Assembly: GCA_036271555.1 (NCBI GenBank) | Contig: DATBAK010000093.1 | Location: forward strand, 1-64,000 | Direction of reading: 5' to 3' | DNA from: Acidimicrobiia bacterium | GTDB lineage: Bacteria > Actinomycetota > Acidimicrobiia > IMCC26256 > PALSA-610 | DNA: 64,000 nt | Part shown: positions 24,394 to 33,192 of the stretch, one piece after another | Numbering within the stretch: position 1 is the stretch's first letter | How the letters are laid out: every line of letters begins with the position of its first letter | The notes under the pieces: generated by a model | What the model was told of the DNA's origin: nothing | Databases searched by the model: none | What the model saw: only the letters and a program-made list of their open reading frames with translations | Program-made: the position numbers and the translations under genes

Positions 24394-24986
24394 AGGAATC
24401 CGAGCACGGTATCCATGGTCTCGTCGGTCACCGCCGACGGATCGATGAGCCGCAACAGGCCGATGCCGTCGAAGATCGCCTGCGAGAGCAACGCGACCTG
24501 CTCGTGCGGACGGCGTGCCGGCGCGCCACCCGCCGCGGTCTCGGCGTCGATGAGGTCGACCGTCATCTGGCGCGCGCGGCGAATGCTCGCGCGGAGCTTT
24601 TCGGCCGCGTCGGGATTGCGGCGCGCGTACAGGATGAACTCGAGATACAGCGCGCTGCGCGCTTCGTCCCAGAAGAACGTGCGTGAGTGCAGGAGCTCTT
24701 CGACGCGCGATCGCTGCTCCGCTTCGTCGTGCGAGCCACTCTCGAGCACCTCGGCTGCGACCGCGAACTGCCGTTCGATGCGGTCGTCCATGACGGCGAG
24801 GAAGAGATCGTCCTTGTTCTTGAAGTTCGAGTAGACCGCGCCCTTCGTGAACCCGGCGCGCCGCGCGACCTCGTCGAGCGTGGCGCCGTGGAACCCGTGC
24901 TCTTGGAACACCTCGGCCGCGGCCTCGAGCAGATGGCTGCGGGTCATCTCCCGGCGGCGCTCGGGTGTCAGCGGTTCGAGCGGCAT
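24378..24986 (-). CDS. TetR-family regulator (of the ABC exporter)
   Basis: A 202-residue TetR repressor with SHLLEAAAEVFQEHGFHGAT and LDEVARRAGFTKGAVYSNF forming the helix-turn-helix, then NKDDLFLAVMDDRIERQF. The C-terminal region includes LYLEFILYARRNPDAAEKLR, a common ligand-domain pattern. It is divergent from the ABC transporter genes with a 102-bp gap that contains a short palindrome. Control of that exporter and of itself is inferred. AGGGG lies 9 nt upstream of the ATG at 24986. Confidence 0.92.
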   Translation of the reverse strand: MPLEPLTPERRREMTRSHLLEAAAEVFQEHGFHGATLDEVARRAGFTKGAVYSNFKNKDDLFLAVMDDRIERQFAVAAEVLESGSHDEAEQRSRVEELLHSRTFFWDEARSALYLEFILYARRNPDAAEKLRASIRRARQMTVDLIDAETAAGGAPARRPHEQVALLSQAIFDGIGLLRLIDPSAVTDETMDTVLGFLYDSM

Positions 24987-25023
24987 GAGGAGAAGCCCCT
25001 TTACACGCGCCGGTCCAGAGTAG

Positions 25024-25037
25024 ATACTCGTTGGTAT
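25024..25037. promoter_or_regulatory. Candidate TetR operator
   Basis: ATAC-TCGTTG-GTAT, a short inverted repeat in the gap between tetR (start 24986) and the ABC transporter ATPase (start 25089). Only four base pairs per arm are exact, so it is suggestive, but the position and the ATAC/GTAT arms resemble many TetR-family sites. Repression of both divergent genes would be expected. Confidence 0.45.
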
Positions 25038-25088
25038 GTCGCAGACGGCTTGGCATCTGACCGTCTCAAGGGTAGCCGGGCGGGCCGG

Positions 25089-26030
25089 GTGAGCGCGACC
25101 GTGCTCGTGGCGACGGGACTGCGGAAGTCCTACGGAACCACCGTCGCACTCGACGGCGTCGACCTCACGGTCGATGCGGGCACGGTGCTCGGCCTGCTCG
25201 GCCCGAACGGCGCGGGAAAGACGACGCTGGTGTCGCTCGTCGCGGGACTCAAGCGTCCCGACGCGGGCTCGATCTCGGTGTGCGACATCGACGCGGTCCG
25301 CCATCCGCAGGCCGCGCGTGCACACATCGGCATCGCGCCGCAGGACACGGGCGTCTACCCGACGTTGCGCGTCCGCGAGAACCTCTTCTACTTCGCGGGG
25401 CTCGCCGGTCTGCGCGGGCGCGAGCGGCGCGGACGGTGCGACGAGGTCGCGTCCGCGCTCGGACTGACACCGCTGCTCGACCGCCGGGCGTCGGCGATCT
25501 CGGGCGGCGAACGCCGGCGCCTGCACACCGCGATCGCGTTGCTGCACCATCCGAAGCTCGTGCTCCTCGACGAGCCCACCACCGGCGCCGACGTGCGCAC
25601 GCGCGCGGAGATCCTCACGCTCGTGCGCCGGCTCGCCGACGAAGGCTCCGCGATCGTCTACTCGACGCACTATCTGCACGAGATGGAGGAGCTCGGCGGC
25701 GCGGTCGCGTTCATCGACCGCGGACGCGTCGTCGCCCGCGGCGCGTTGCACGACCTCATCGATCGCTTCGGCACGAGCGCGCTCGAGCTCACGTTCGACG
25801 GTCCGGTTCCGGCGGCGGCGCTCGTCGACGGCGCGACGTGCGACGGTTCGTCGGTCCGCATCCCGACGCGCGATCCCGCGCGCGCCGCGGCCGACATCCT
25901 CCAACGCGTCAACGGCGCCCCGCTGCTCGCGATCGAGGTCGTGCGACCGAGCCTCGAGTCGGTGTTCCTCACCGTCACCGGCCGCCGGTATGCGTCGGAG
26001 ACGGGTCTGCCCGAGGAGCCGGCCGCATGA
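25089..26030 (+). CDS. ABC-2 type transporter, ATP-binding protein
   Basis: A 313-residue ATPase of a drug/lipid-export ABC-2 system. Walker A is GLLGPNGAGKTTLVSLVAGL, the Q-loop is IGIAPQDTGVYPTLRVREN, the signature is AISGGERRRLHTAIALL, Walker B is PKLVLLDEPTTGADV, and the H-loop is VYSTHYLHEMEEL. A C-terminal domain of about 90 residues follows (SALELTFDGPV to LESVFLTVTGR), typical for the DrrA/NatA group. The GTG start (25089) matches the first conserved strand. The stop overlaps the permease ATG by 4 bp. Confidence 0.95.
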   Translation: MSATVLVATGLRKSYGTTVALDGVDLTVDAGTVLGLLGPNGAGKTTLVSLVAGLKRPDAGSISVCDIDAVRHPQAARAHIGIAPQDTGVYPTLRVRENLFYFAGLAGLRGRERRGRCDEVASALGLTPLLDRRASAISGGERRRLHTAIALLHHPKLVLLDEPTTGADVRTRAEILTLVRRLADEGSAIVYSTHYLHEMEELGGAVAFIDRGRVVARGALHDLIDRFGTSALELTFDGPVPAAALVDGATCDGSSVRIPTRDPARAAADILQRVNGAPLLAIEVVRPSLESVFLTVTGRRYASETGLPEEPAA

Positions 26031-26803
26031 TCTCCCTTCGTCGGGTCGGCGTGATCGTCGGTCACGAGCTCCGCTTGCAGCGGCGCGACCCGCTCCCGCT
26101 CATGGTGCTCGTCGTGTTCCCCGTCATCACGATCGCGTTCCTCGAACCCGCAATGAAACCGGCGCTGATCGCGATCGGTCACCCCCACGCCAACGGCGCG
26201 GAGCAGGTCGTGCCCGGTCAGACCGCGATGAGCGCGTTCTTCCTCGTGTCGCTCATCACCTTCTCGTTCTTCGGTGAGCACGCGTGGGTCACGTGGGATC
26301 GTCTGCGCGCGAGCGCGGCGACGTCGTTCGAGATCATGCTGGGAAAGTCGCTCCCGCGCATCGTCGCGGGCATCGCGCAGTTCGCCGTCATCACCACCGC
26401 GGGCGTCGTGCTCTTCGGACTGCACATCCGCGGGAACGCGCTCGCGCTCGCGCCGCTCGTCGTCGCGTTCACGTTGTGCCTCGTGCTGCTCGGTGTCGCG
26501 GTGACGGCCGTGTGCCGCACGGCGCAGGAAGCGAACTCGATCGGCTACCTCGGCATGGTGCTGTTCGGCGCGATCGGCGGCGCCTTCGTGCCGTTGAGCT
26601 ACCTGCCGAGCTGGGCGCGCACGATCGCGCCCGTCACGCCGACCTACTGGGCGATGCGCGGTCTGACGTCGGTGATCCTCGACGGCCGGAGCTTCGGCGG
26701 CACGCTTCGCCCCACGCTCATGCTCGCGGCAATGGGCGCGGCGTTCGCGATCGTCGCGCTGCGCCGGATGCGCTTCGACGAGACGAAGATCGGCTTCGGT
26801 TGA
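26027..26803 (+). CDS. ABC-2 type transporter, permease
   Basis: A 258-residue ABC-2 permease. Six spans are visible, including PLMVLVVFPVITIAFLEP near the N-terminus, SAFFLVSLITFSFFGEHAW, and the conserved GYLGMVLFGAIGGAFVPLSY followed by LPSWARTIAPVTPTYWAMRG, the family signature of DrrB-like exporters. It is coupled to the upstream ATPase (ATGA) and forms the exporter with it. The transported molecule is unknown. The convergent peptidase gene ends 6 bp downstream. Confidence 0.93.
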   Translation: MISLRRVGVIVGHELRLQRRDPLPLMVLVVFPVITIAFLEPAMKPALIAIGHPHANGAEQVVPGQTAMSAFFLVSLITFSFFGEHAWVTWDRLRASAATSFEIMLGKSLPRIVAGIAQFAVITTAGVVLFGLHIRGNALALAPLVVAFTLCLVLLGVAVTAVCRTAQEANSIGYLGMVLFGAIGGAFVPLSYLPSWARTIAPVTPTYWAMRGLTSVILDGRSFGGTLRPTLMLAAMGAAFAIVALRRMRFDETKIGFG

Positions 26804-26809
26804 GGTCGG

Positions 26810-28006
26810 CTAAAACGCGTTCGTGCCGTTCGGCGTGCCGAGACCGGTGGGACCGTCGTAGCCCGGGCCCGCGTTGCACAGGTACGACACCGAACACTTG
26901 CCGTTGAGACCCTCGGTCACGTCGAAGAGGGCAGACGAGTGCGCGTACGCGCGCCGCGCGTCCTTGATCGTCGCGCCGTTGCCGGCGAGCGCGTACACCG
27001 AAGCGATGATCGGCGACGACACGCTCGTGCCGCCGAACACCTCGAAGCCGGTGTCGGCCTTGAAGGTGTCGTACACGGTCACGCCCGTCGACGGGTCCGC
27101 GACCGCGGCGACGTCGGAGACCGCGCGCTTCGCGCAGCCGGTGTCGGTCTGCCAGCGGGGCTTCTGCCCGTAGTACGCGCAACCGCTCCCCGCGAAGCGC
27201 CACGCGGTCTCGCGGAACCCGCGCGCGTCGCTCGACCGGAAGAGGCTCGTGCCGCCGACCGCAGTGACGGTCTCGTAGGCAGCGGGGATCTCGTTCGGCG
27301 GGTTGTCGTAGCCGTCGTCACCGGAGCTCACCGTGATCGGCACACCGGGGTGGTCGTAGAACACCGACAGTGCCTGGCGGCCCTTCGGCGTGCCGCGGTA
27401 GCCGTAGCTGTTCGACACCTCGGTCGCGCCGAGGCGCACCGCGGAGTTCACCGCGTAGCCGAGGTCGAGCGCCTTCCCGGTGTCGCCCTCGACGAGGAGG
27501 ATGTTGCACTGCGGACAGACGCCCGAGACCATGTCGAGGTCGAGCGAGATCTCCTCCGCCCAACCGCCGTTCGCCGCGGGCAAGTGCTGACCGCCGCGCT
27601 GGTCGACCTTGCGGAAGCAGCCGCTCGCGCTCGTGCACGGCGGCAGTCCGAAGGTCTTGCGGTAGACGGCGAGGTCGGACTCCGCGTTCGGGTCGTCGTA
27701 CGCGTCGACGATCGCGACGGTCTGCCCCTTCCCCTTCGAGGGGTCGAGGTTGTACGCGGCCTGCAGGTCGGCGGGGTGCCAGCCCGCGGGGCCGCTCTTG
27801 GCGGTGCCCGACGCGAGCGCGCCGCCCGAGACGACCCGCAGCGCGAGGCAGTGCGCGACACCGGGTTGCGTCGGCGCGCACGACGCCTTCACCTTGGTCG
27901 CGGCCGCCTGCGCGGCACCGCTCTGCACCACGACGCCGCCGGCGAGGGCGGCCATCAACGCCGCGCTCATCGCCGCGGCGCGGAACTTCCAGTTCGCCCG
28001 TCGCAC
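26810..28006 (-). CDS. Secreted sedolisin-like (S53) serine-carboxyl peptidase
   Basis: A 398-residue exported protease. A signal peptide (basic VRRANWKFRAAAM, hydrophobic SAALMAALAGGVVVQSG, cleavage near AQAAA) is followed by a short pro-region and the catalytic domain. Family S53 residues are visible: the Glu/Asp dyad in GGWAEEISLDLDMVSG, Asp in the SSGDDGY loop, and the nucleophile in VFGGTSVSSPIIASVYAL. AIVDAYDDPNAESDL marks the subtilisin-like start. Cys residues are consistent with disulfides outside the cell. The GTG at 28006 has an excellent ribosome site (GGGAGGG, 6 nt); the open frame extends 33 codons further without one. Confidence 0.92.
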   Translation of the reverse strand: MRRANWKFRAAAMSAALMAALAGGVVVQSGAAQAAATKVKASCAPTQPGVAHCLALRVVSGGALASGTAKSGPAGWHPADLQAAYNLDPSKGKGQTVAIVDAYDDPNAESDLAVYRKTFGLPPCTSASGCFRKVDQRGGQHLPAANGGWAEEISLDLDMVSGVCPQCNILLVEGDTGKALDLGYAVNSAVRLGATEVSNSYGYRGTPKGRQALSVFYDHPGVPITVSSGDDGYDNPPNEIPAAYETVTAVGGTSLFRSSDARGFRETAWRFAGSGCAYYGQKPRWQTDTGCAKRAVSDVAAVADPSTGVTVYDTFKADTGFEVFGGTSVSSPIIASVYALAGNGATIKDARRAYAHSSALFDVTEGLNGKCSVSYLCNAGPGYDGPTGLGTPNGTNAF

Positions 28007-28162
28007 CGAGTGCCCTCCCTGGATCCCGTAGAACCGGCCGCTCATTGTCACACAGCCGACGGGCGCCGAGCCTTTTCGCTGATCAGCGGGTGTGCAGCCC
28101 GTCACTGCCCGGTACCGTGCCGCCCGGCCCGAGCGCGCTCGCCGGCCGCCGCGTCACGATCA

Positions 28163-28202
28163 CCGGCTGATCGTCGAGCTCCGGCTGATCGTCGAGCTCC
28201 GG
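28163..28202. repeat. Tandem repeat, 18-bp unit x 2.2
   Basis: CCGGCTGATCGTCGAGCT occurs twice head to tail (28163-28180, 28181-28198), followed by CCGG of a third unit. It sits in the 197-bp gap between the di-iron protein stop and the peptidase start. GAGCTCCGG and CCGG make it partly self-complementary. Function unknown; recent slippage or a regulatory site are both possible. Confidence 0.85.
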
Positions 28203-28203
28203 A

Positions 28204-29259
28204 CTACGCGACCTCGCGGTCCTTGGCGACCTCGTCGAGCAGCGCGTACTCCTCACCCGTGTCGGTCCAGTCCTCGAACTGGATCACGCCGACCTCGGTG
28301 AAGCGCTCGCGCAGCCAGCCGCCCGACGCGTCGAGCAGGCCGAGCTTCTTGCAGTTCGGCACGATCTTCGAGAACAGCAGCTGCTGGAACATCTGCTGCG
28401 CGGGCGGATTGACCGCGTCCATCGCCGCGTACACCGCGTCCGGATCGACGCCCATGCGCTCCCACATCTCGGTGTGCGCGAACCGGCGCTGCAACCGCTT
28501 GGCGACGTCGAACGCGAACTCCTGACGCTCACGCATCTCCGCGTCACTCAGGTTCGCGTACAGCTCCTTCAGCGAGAGCACGCCGAACGCGACGTGACGC
28601 GCCTCGTCGCTCATCACGTAGCGCAGCAGCTTCTTCAACAGCGGCTCGGTCGTGAGCTGGTGCATGAGGCCGAACGCCGCGAGCGCGAGGCCCTCGACCA
28701 TGATCTGCATGCCGAGGTAGACGATGTCCCAACGCGAGTCGGCGAGGATGTCGTCGAGGATCGCCTTGAGGTTCTCGTTGACGCGGTGCTGATGCCCGAG
28801 CTTCTCGTCGAGATAACGCGCGAACACCTCGACATGGCGGGCCTCGTCCATCACCTGCGTCGCCGCGTAGTACTTCGCGTCGATCCACGGCACGGTCTCG
28901 ACGATGCGCGCGGTGCACAGCAACGCGCCCTGCTCGCCGTGCATGAACTGCGAGAGCAGCGAGTTCTGCAGCTCGATCGAGACCTGCCGCCACTCCTTCT
29001 CGCCGAAGTGCTTCACCGGCGAGCCCTCGGCTTCGCGCAGCGCCTGGAAGCGCTGCGGTCCGCCACCGCCGAGCTCGTTGCCGATCTTCTCGGGGTCGAC
29101 GTCGATCGACCAGTCGAGATCGGTCGACGCGTTCCACTGCGACGTCTTCGCCTTCTCGTAGAGCTTCACGAGCGCGGGGCGGCTGCGGCCGTAATCCCAC
29201 GTGAAGATCGAGTCGAACTCCGACTGGACCGCGTGGATGGTGTCGTGCACGTCACTCAT
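28204..29259 (-). CDS. Ferritin-like di-iron protein (putative oxygenase)
   Basis: A 351-residue helical protein with a di-iron ferritin-like fold. Two carboxylate/His clusters are visible: HGEQGALLCTARIVE then QVMDEARHVEVFARYL, and MVEGLALAAFG then YVMSDEARHVAFGVLSL. This gives two E-x-x-H helices with preceding Glu ligands. The pattern recalls R2-like and AurF-like oxygenases rather than iron-storage ferritin. It is the second gene after a TetR regulator, which its start overlaps by 8 bp. Substrate unknown; a hydrocarbon, fatty acid or N-oxygenase reaction would be possible. Length and motif spacing suggest an intact enzyme. Confidence 0.88.
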   Translation of the reverse strand: MSDVHDTIHAVQSEFDSIFTWDYGRSRPALVKLYEKAKTSQWNASTDLDWSIDVDPEKIGNELGGGGPQRFQALREAEGSPVKHFGEKEWRQVSIELQNSLLSQFMHGEQGALLCTARIVETVPWIDAKYYAATQVMDEARHVEVFARYLDEKLGHQHRVNENLKAILDDILADSRWDIVYLGMQIMVEGLALAAFGLMHQLTTEPLLKKLLRYVMSDEARHVAFGVLSLKELYANLSDAEMRERQEFAFDVAKRLQRRFAHTEMWERMGVDPDAVYAAMDAVNPPAQQMFQQLLFSKIVPNCKKLGLLDASGGWLRERFTEVGVIQFEDWTDTGEEYALLDEVAKDREVA

Positions 29260-29857
29260 GTCCGTCCTCCGGTGGTGCGAGCGCGTCGAGCAGGCGCGCG
29301 ATCAGCGCGTGCCAGTCGGCGGGATTCGGTTGCTCGATGCCGAGGCCGCGCAGCACCAGCGCGCCGGTCGTGAGCATCGTGCAGAAATGCGCGAACGCGT
29401 CGGCCGAGACCGCGTCCGTGATCGTGCCGTCGGTTTGGGCGCGGGCGACGACGGTTGCGAGCAGCTGCGCGCGCTGTCCGAGCCGGTCGCGCAGCAACGC
29501 GGCGAGGTCGTCGTCGCGGCGCGCGGCCGCGAGCGCGTCGACGAGCAGCGAGGGCTCGGCTCCCGACGCGGGCAGACGGTCGCCGAGCTCGGCGAGCAAC
29601 GCACGCGTGTCGCTGCCGCCGGAACCCGCGAGCAGCCCGTCGACCTCCGCTCCGGCGCGCTTGCCGATCGCGGCGAAGAGGAGCTCGGCCTTGCCGCGGA
29701 AGTTGGCGTAGACCGCGCCGGTGGTGAGGCCCGCGGCGCGAGCGATGTCCTGGAGCCGGGCGCCCTCGTAGCCCTGCTCGGCGAAGACCTCGATCGCGGC
29801 GGCGATGAGCCGCTCCCGCGTGCCGGTCGGGGCGGCAACCGGCGGGGCTTGGACCAT
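29252..29857 (-). CDS. TetR-family regulator (of the di-iron protein)
   Basis: A 201-residue TetR repressor: RERLIAAAIEVFAEQGYEGA, then RLQDIARAAGLTTGAVYANF and RGKAELLFAAIGKRAG form the DNA-binding domain. The C-terminal domain shows ALLRDRLGQRAQLLATVVAR. Its final codons overlap the ATG of the downstream di-iron gene by 8 bp, so the pair is one transcription unit. A GATAA/TTATC palindrome 10 bp upstream of the start suggests autoregulation. The ATG at 29857 has no strong ribosome site; earlier alternative codons exist but the family length fits this one. Confidence 0.9.
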   Translation of the reverse strand: MVQAPPVAAPTGTRERLIAAAIEVFAEQGYEGARLQDIARAAGLTTGAVYANFRGKAELLFAAIGKRAGAEVDGLLAGSGGSDTRALLAELGDRLPASGAEPSLLVDALAAARRDDDLAALLRDRLGQRAQLLATVVARAQTDGTITDAVSADAFAHFCTMLTTGALVLRGLGIEQPNPADWHALIARLLDALAPPEDGHE

Positions 29858-29866
29858 GCCGTCGAT

Positions 29867-29882
29867 GATAACGGTGATTATC
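29867..29882. promoter_or_regulatory. Candidate TetR operator GATAA-N6-TTATC
   Basis: A perfect 5-bp inverted repeat GATAA-CGGTGA-TTATC lying 10 bp upstream of tetR (minus strand, start 29857) and about 60 bp upstream of the divergent htpX (start 29942). Such A+T-rich words are rare in this G+C-rich window. Binding by the adjacent TetR, possibly affecting htpX too, is an inference. Confidence 0.5.
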
Positions 29883-29941
29883 CCTGGACGAAAGGCCCGC
29901 CCGGCGCGAAACGGGGGCACGGCGCCTCTATCGTTGCGGTC

Positions 29942-30859
29942 GTGCTCGAAGAGATCGCCCACAACAAACGTCGGGGTGCCGTCGTCATCGCCCTGTTCAT
30001 CCTCGTGTGGCTCGCGATCGGCGTCGGAGCCGGGGCGCTGTTCGGCGGGACCAATCGCGGGTCGGCGATGGTCACGGGCGCGGTGATCCTCGGTGCGCTC
30101 GCGGTGATCGGCACCCTGTTCGCGTTGATGTCGGGCACGGCGCTCGTCCTCGCGGTCGCGGGCGCGCGCCCGGCCGACGGGCAGCAGTACGCGCAGCTGC
30201 ACAACGTCGTCGAGGAGATGGCGCTCGCCGCCGGAATCCCGACCCCCGCGGTCTACGTGATCGACGACCCGTCGCCGAACGCGTTCGCAACCGGCGTGAG
30301 CCCGAACAAGGCTGCGATCACCGCGACGACCGGCCTCCTCGCGATGATGAGTCGCGAAGAGCTCGAAGGCGTCGTCAGCCACGAGATGAGCCACATCCGC
30401 AACTACGACGTGCGGCTCATCCTCATCGTCACGACGCTCATCGGCTTCGCCGCGTTGCTCGCGAGCCTCGCGTGGCGGTCGGTGTTCTTCATGCGCCCGC
30501 GCGGGCGCGACTCGGGCGGCGTCGTGCTCGTCGCGGTCGCGGTCGGCGCGCTCTTCTCGGTCGTCGCGTTCATCGTCGGTCCACTGATCAAGTTCGCGCT
30601 CTCGCGTTCGCGCGAGGAGCTCGCCGACGTGAGCGGAGTCGAGCTCACTCGCAATCCGCTCGGCCTCATGCACGCACTGCAGAAGCTGGAGCAGAACGAC
30701 AAGCCGTTCGCGAAGTTCAACCACGCGACCGCGGCGATGTGCATCGACGACCCGCTGCAGCACCACGAGGGCTGGTCGCACCGACTCTTCGACACGCACC
30801 CGCCGCTCGAGGAGCGCATCGCCATCCTGCAGCGGATCGCGCAGGGCCAGTCGGCGTAG
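29942..30859 (+). CDS. htpX: HtpX-type membrane metalloprotease (M48)
   Basis: A 305-residue integral membrane zinc protease of peptidase family M48, involved in quality control of membrane proteins. Two N-terminal spans (VVIALFILVWLAIGVGAGAL and VILGALAVIGTLFALMSGT) precede the catalytic HEMSH in LEGVVSHEMSHIRNYD. The third ligand Glu is in SRSREELADVSGVELT. Two further spans lie between them. The conserved NAFATGVSPNKAAITATTGL strand is present. The GTG start at 29942 gives the standard N-terminus. Divergent from the tetR/di-iron pair. Confidence 0.95.
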   Translation: MLEEIAHNKRRGAVVIALFILVWLAIGVGAGALFGGTNRGSAMVTGAVILGALAVIGTLFALMSGTALVLAVAGARPADGQQYAQLHNVVEEMALAAGIPTPAVYVIDDPSPNAFATGVSPNKAAITATTGLLAMMSREELEGVVSHEMSHIRNYDVRLILIVTTLIGFAALLASLAWRSVFFMRPRGRDSGGVVLVAVAVGALFSVVAFIVGPLIKFALSRSREELADVSGVELTRNPLGLMHALQKLEQNDKPFAKFNHATAAMCIDDPLQHHEGWSHRLFDTHPPLEERIAILQRIAQGQSA

Positions 30860-30868
30860 CCGACGCTG

Positions 30869-32551
30869 CTACACCTGCACCTCGTAGACGGCGACGGTGT
30901 CGGACCGCAGGTTGAGCTCGGAGAGGTGGACGATCGCTCCGTAGTCGGCGGTCGGCCCGAACCGGTGGGAGCCGTAGTACCCGCCGGTATAGGACGCGAG
31001 GAGGCGGCCGCCGATCGGCCGTCCCGTCGTGAGCGCGTTGGGTCCGACCACGACGACGACGCCCAGGTGCGCCTGGTGCCGGAGCGAGACGCGATGCCGT
31101 CCGTAGTACAGGACGTCGACGGGACGGGCGGCGAGCGGGATGCCGGCCGCGTCGAGGCGGGCGGCGAGTCCCCACGTGAACCATTGCTCGTGATTGCTCA
31201 GAATGAGGATCGGATGCCCGTCGGTCTGGAGATGGGCGAGCGTGTCGCGCGCGAGGTGCTGTTCGACGACGCCGACCGAGTACCACGGCGCGCGCGCTCG
31301 GGCCGCGGCGGTCGTCGCGAGCGCGACCGGCACGACCAGCAACGCTGCGGCGGCGAGCGCGAGCACGCGACGCGTGGCCCGTCCGGGATGCAGGCGTGCG
31401 ATCGCCGGCCACCACGCCCACACCGATGCGAGCCACGCGAGCATGCCCAGCGCGAGCAACCACCGCAGCAAGTACGCCGCGAGCACACCGGCGACGTGCG
31501 CGATCGAGTACACACCCGCGCCCAACGTCGCGAGCACCAACACCGTCAGTGCCAGCGCGTCGCGATCGCCGCCGCGCGCGCTCACAACGAAGGCGACGAC
31601 GAGGGTGAAGAGCGCGACGGGCACGAAGAACCCCGCGACCGCGGGCACGAAGAGGTGCGCGGTGCTCACCTGCTCGTGCCCCGTCACCCAGGTCGCGGGT
31701 ACGGCGAGCGCGCGCCCGACGAGCCGGAACCCGGTGTCGAGCGTCGGCGTCTTATGGCGCTTCTGGAAGAACTTCCAGATCGCGTCGAGGTTGCCGGGGT
31801 TCGCAATCTGGTCGAGCAGTGGCGGCAGCCAGGCGAGGACGACGACACCGATCGTCACGAGCGTGATCGCCGCAGAGCGCGGCCGCGCGCGCGGGTGCTC
31901 CTGACGACGTGCGCGCACCATCACCACGACTCGCCAGGCCGTCGCGACGACGAGGACCGTGACGACGAGCGCGGCATAACCGACGTGCGTCTGCCCGACG
32001 AACGATGCGACGAACGCGGCGACCGGCACCGCCCACGCGTCGCCGCACGCGATCGACCACGCGAGGAAGACGAGCAGCGCGAAGGGCAGCACGGTGACGT
32101 ACGGGTTCCACGGATCGCGCAGGAACGTCGCGCCGAGCGCATGACAGAGCAGCGCCACCGCGATCGCGGTCGCGATCGTGAGCGGTCGACGGCCGCGCCG
32201 CCACGCGACGATCAGCAGGCCCGCGACCGACGCGCCGTTGATCAGCAGGACCGCGGCGAGGATGCCGTTCGCGCGGCCGCCGAAGATCCGGTAGGGGCCG
32301 GCGAGCGCGTAGAACAGCGCGGGTCCGGGATGACTCCAGCCGAAACGCGAGTAAGGACCGACGAGCGGCGTGTGCGCGCCACCGACGCTGCGGGCGCGGA
32401 GCTCCAGCAGCGCCCAGTCCCCGACCGGCGTCCAGTGGACGAACGCAACCTTCACGAGACCGACGACGAACGGGAGCAGCACGAGCGCGAGGCAGGTGAG
32501 GAACACGCGGTCTCGCCGCGCCGGTTCGCGAGCGCGCACGTCGTCGCTCAT
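30869..32551 (-). CDS. Polytopic membrane protein, GT-C glycosyltransferase-like
   Basis: A 560-residue protein with about 11-12 hydrophobic segments and a short hydrophilic C-terminal domain. The first loop, VGDWALLELRARSVGGAHTP then YSRFGWSHPGPALFYALAGP, has acidic residues placed like the catalytic loop of GT-C lipid-linked sugar transferases. The family is frequent in actinobacteria as a membrane protein of unknown function. The C-terminal soluble region (about 450-560) has LILSNHEQWFTWGLAARLDA. It is coupled to the upstream DUF402 gene by a 4-bp overlap. The glycosyltransferase call is tentative; sugar and acceptor unknown. Confidence 0.7.
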   Translation of the reverse strand: MSDDVRAREPARRDRVFLTCLALVLLPFVVGLVKVAFVHWTPVGDWALLELRARSVGGAHTPLVGPYSRFGWSHPGPALFYALAGPYRIFGGRANGILAAVLLINGASVAGLLIVAWRRGRRPLTIATAIAVALLCHALGATFLRDPWNPYVTVLPFALLVFLAWSIACGDAWAVPVAAFVASFVGQTHVGYAALVVTVLVVATAWRVVVMVRARRQEHPRARPRSAAITLVTIGVVVLAWLPPLLDQIANPGNLDAIWKFFQKRHKTPTLDTGFRLVGRALAVPATWVTGHEQVSTAHLFVPAVAGFFVPVALFTLVVAFVVSARGGDRDALALTVLVLATLGAGVYSIAHVAGVLAAYLLRWLLALGMLAWLASVWAWWPAIARLHPGRATRRVLALAAAALLVVPVALATTAAARARAPWYSVGVVEQHLARDTLAHLQTDGHPILILSNHEQWFTWGLAARLDAAGIPLAARPVDVLYYGRHRVSLRHQAHLGVVVVVGPNALTTGRPIGGRLLASYTGGYYGSHRFGPTADYGAIVHLSELNLRSDTVAVYEVQV

Positions 32552-33153
32552 GACAACGGTTGCCGTTCCCAGCCGTCGCGAAGCGCGATCGCTCCCCACG
32601 CGCGATCGGGCTGCCACTCGGCCCAACGCGGGTCCCACCACGCGCGACCCGCGTCGACCATCGCCCTGATCTCGGCCGCGAGCGCGCGGAACTCGACGAC
32701 CTGGGCCGCGGTGTAGCGACCCTCGCGGACGCGCTGCGCCATCTTTTCGTCGTCCTTGAGCTCGCAGCGGCCGTCGGCCCAGACGACGAGGTCGAGCTCG
32801 TGGTCGCCGGTGTCGTAGCCGATGGCGGTGCGCCGCATCGGGTCCTGCAGGTTGACGTACCAGCGCTCGAAGCGACGGTCGGCGCCGGTCCAGAAGTGCT
32901 GGATCGTGTAGGCGTCGCCGGGGCGCTGCACGATCAGCGTGCCGTGCCCCGTCCACGCGCGCTTCGGGTACCACGGCTGCAACCCGTTCTCGGTCGGCCA
33001 CGGACCCGCGCCGTATCCGAACGGCGCGCCGGTCGGCACGAAGGTCACGAACTGCGTGTCGGTGTCCTCGACGACGCGCTCGGCGATTGCGAACCACGGC
33101 CGCCCCCAGGCGACCTCGCGGCGGACGATCGCGGCGCCCGGTTCCCAAGTCAT
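32548..33153 (-). CDS. DUF402-domain protein
   Basis: A 201-residue DUF402 protein. The family core shows RRFERWYVNLQDPMRRTAIG then YDTGDHELDLVVWADGRCEL and KDDEKMAQRVREGRYTAAQV, as in nucleoside-diphosphatase-like proteins of the SP1917/SA1684 type. Those hydrolyse nucleotides using the conserved Asp/Lys residues. The N-terminal EPGAAIVRREVAWGRPWFAI is typical for actinobacterial members. It overlaps the next membrane-protein gene and diverges from tadA. Confidence 0.82.
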   Translation of the reverse strand: MTWEPGAAIVRREVAWGRPWFAIAERVVEDTDTQFVTFVPTGAPFGYGAGPWPTENGLQPWYPKRAWTGHGTLIVQRPGDAYTIQHFWTGADRRFERWYVNLQDPMRRTAIGYDTGDHELDLVVWADGRCELKDDEKMAQRVREGRYTAAQVVEFRALAAEIRAMVDAGRAWWDPRWAEWQPDRAWGAIALRDGWERQPLS

Positions 33154-33192
33154 GAGGGGGCCACGGTAGGCGGCGCCGTAGTGTCGGGCCCG

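Noticed and set aside
28204-29259. Ribonucleotide reductase small subunit
   Set aside because: The two DEARH helices fit a di-iron protein, but no large subunit is near, the gene is tied to a TetR regulator, and the radical Tyr region is not recognisable.
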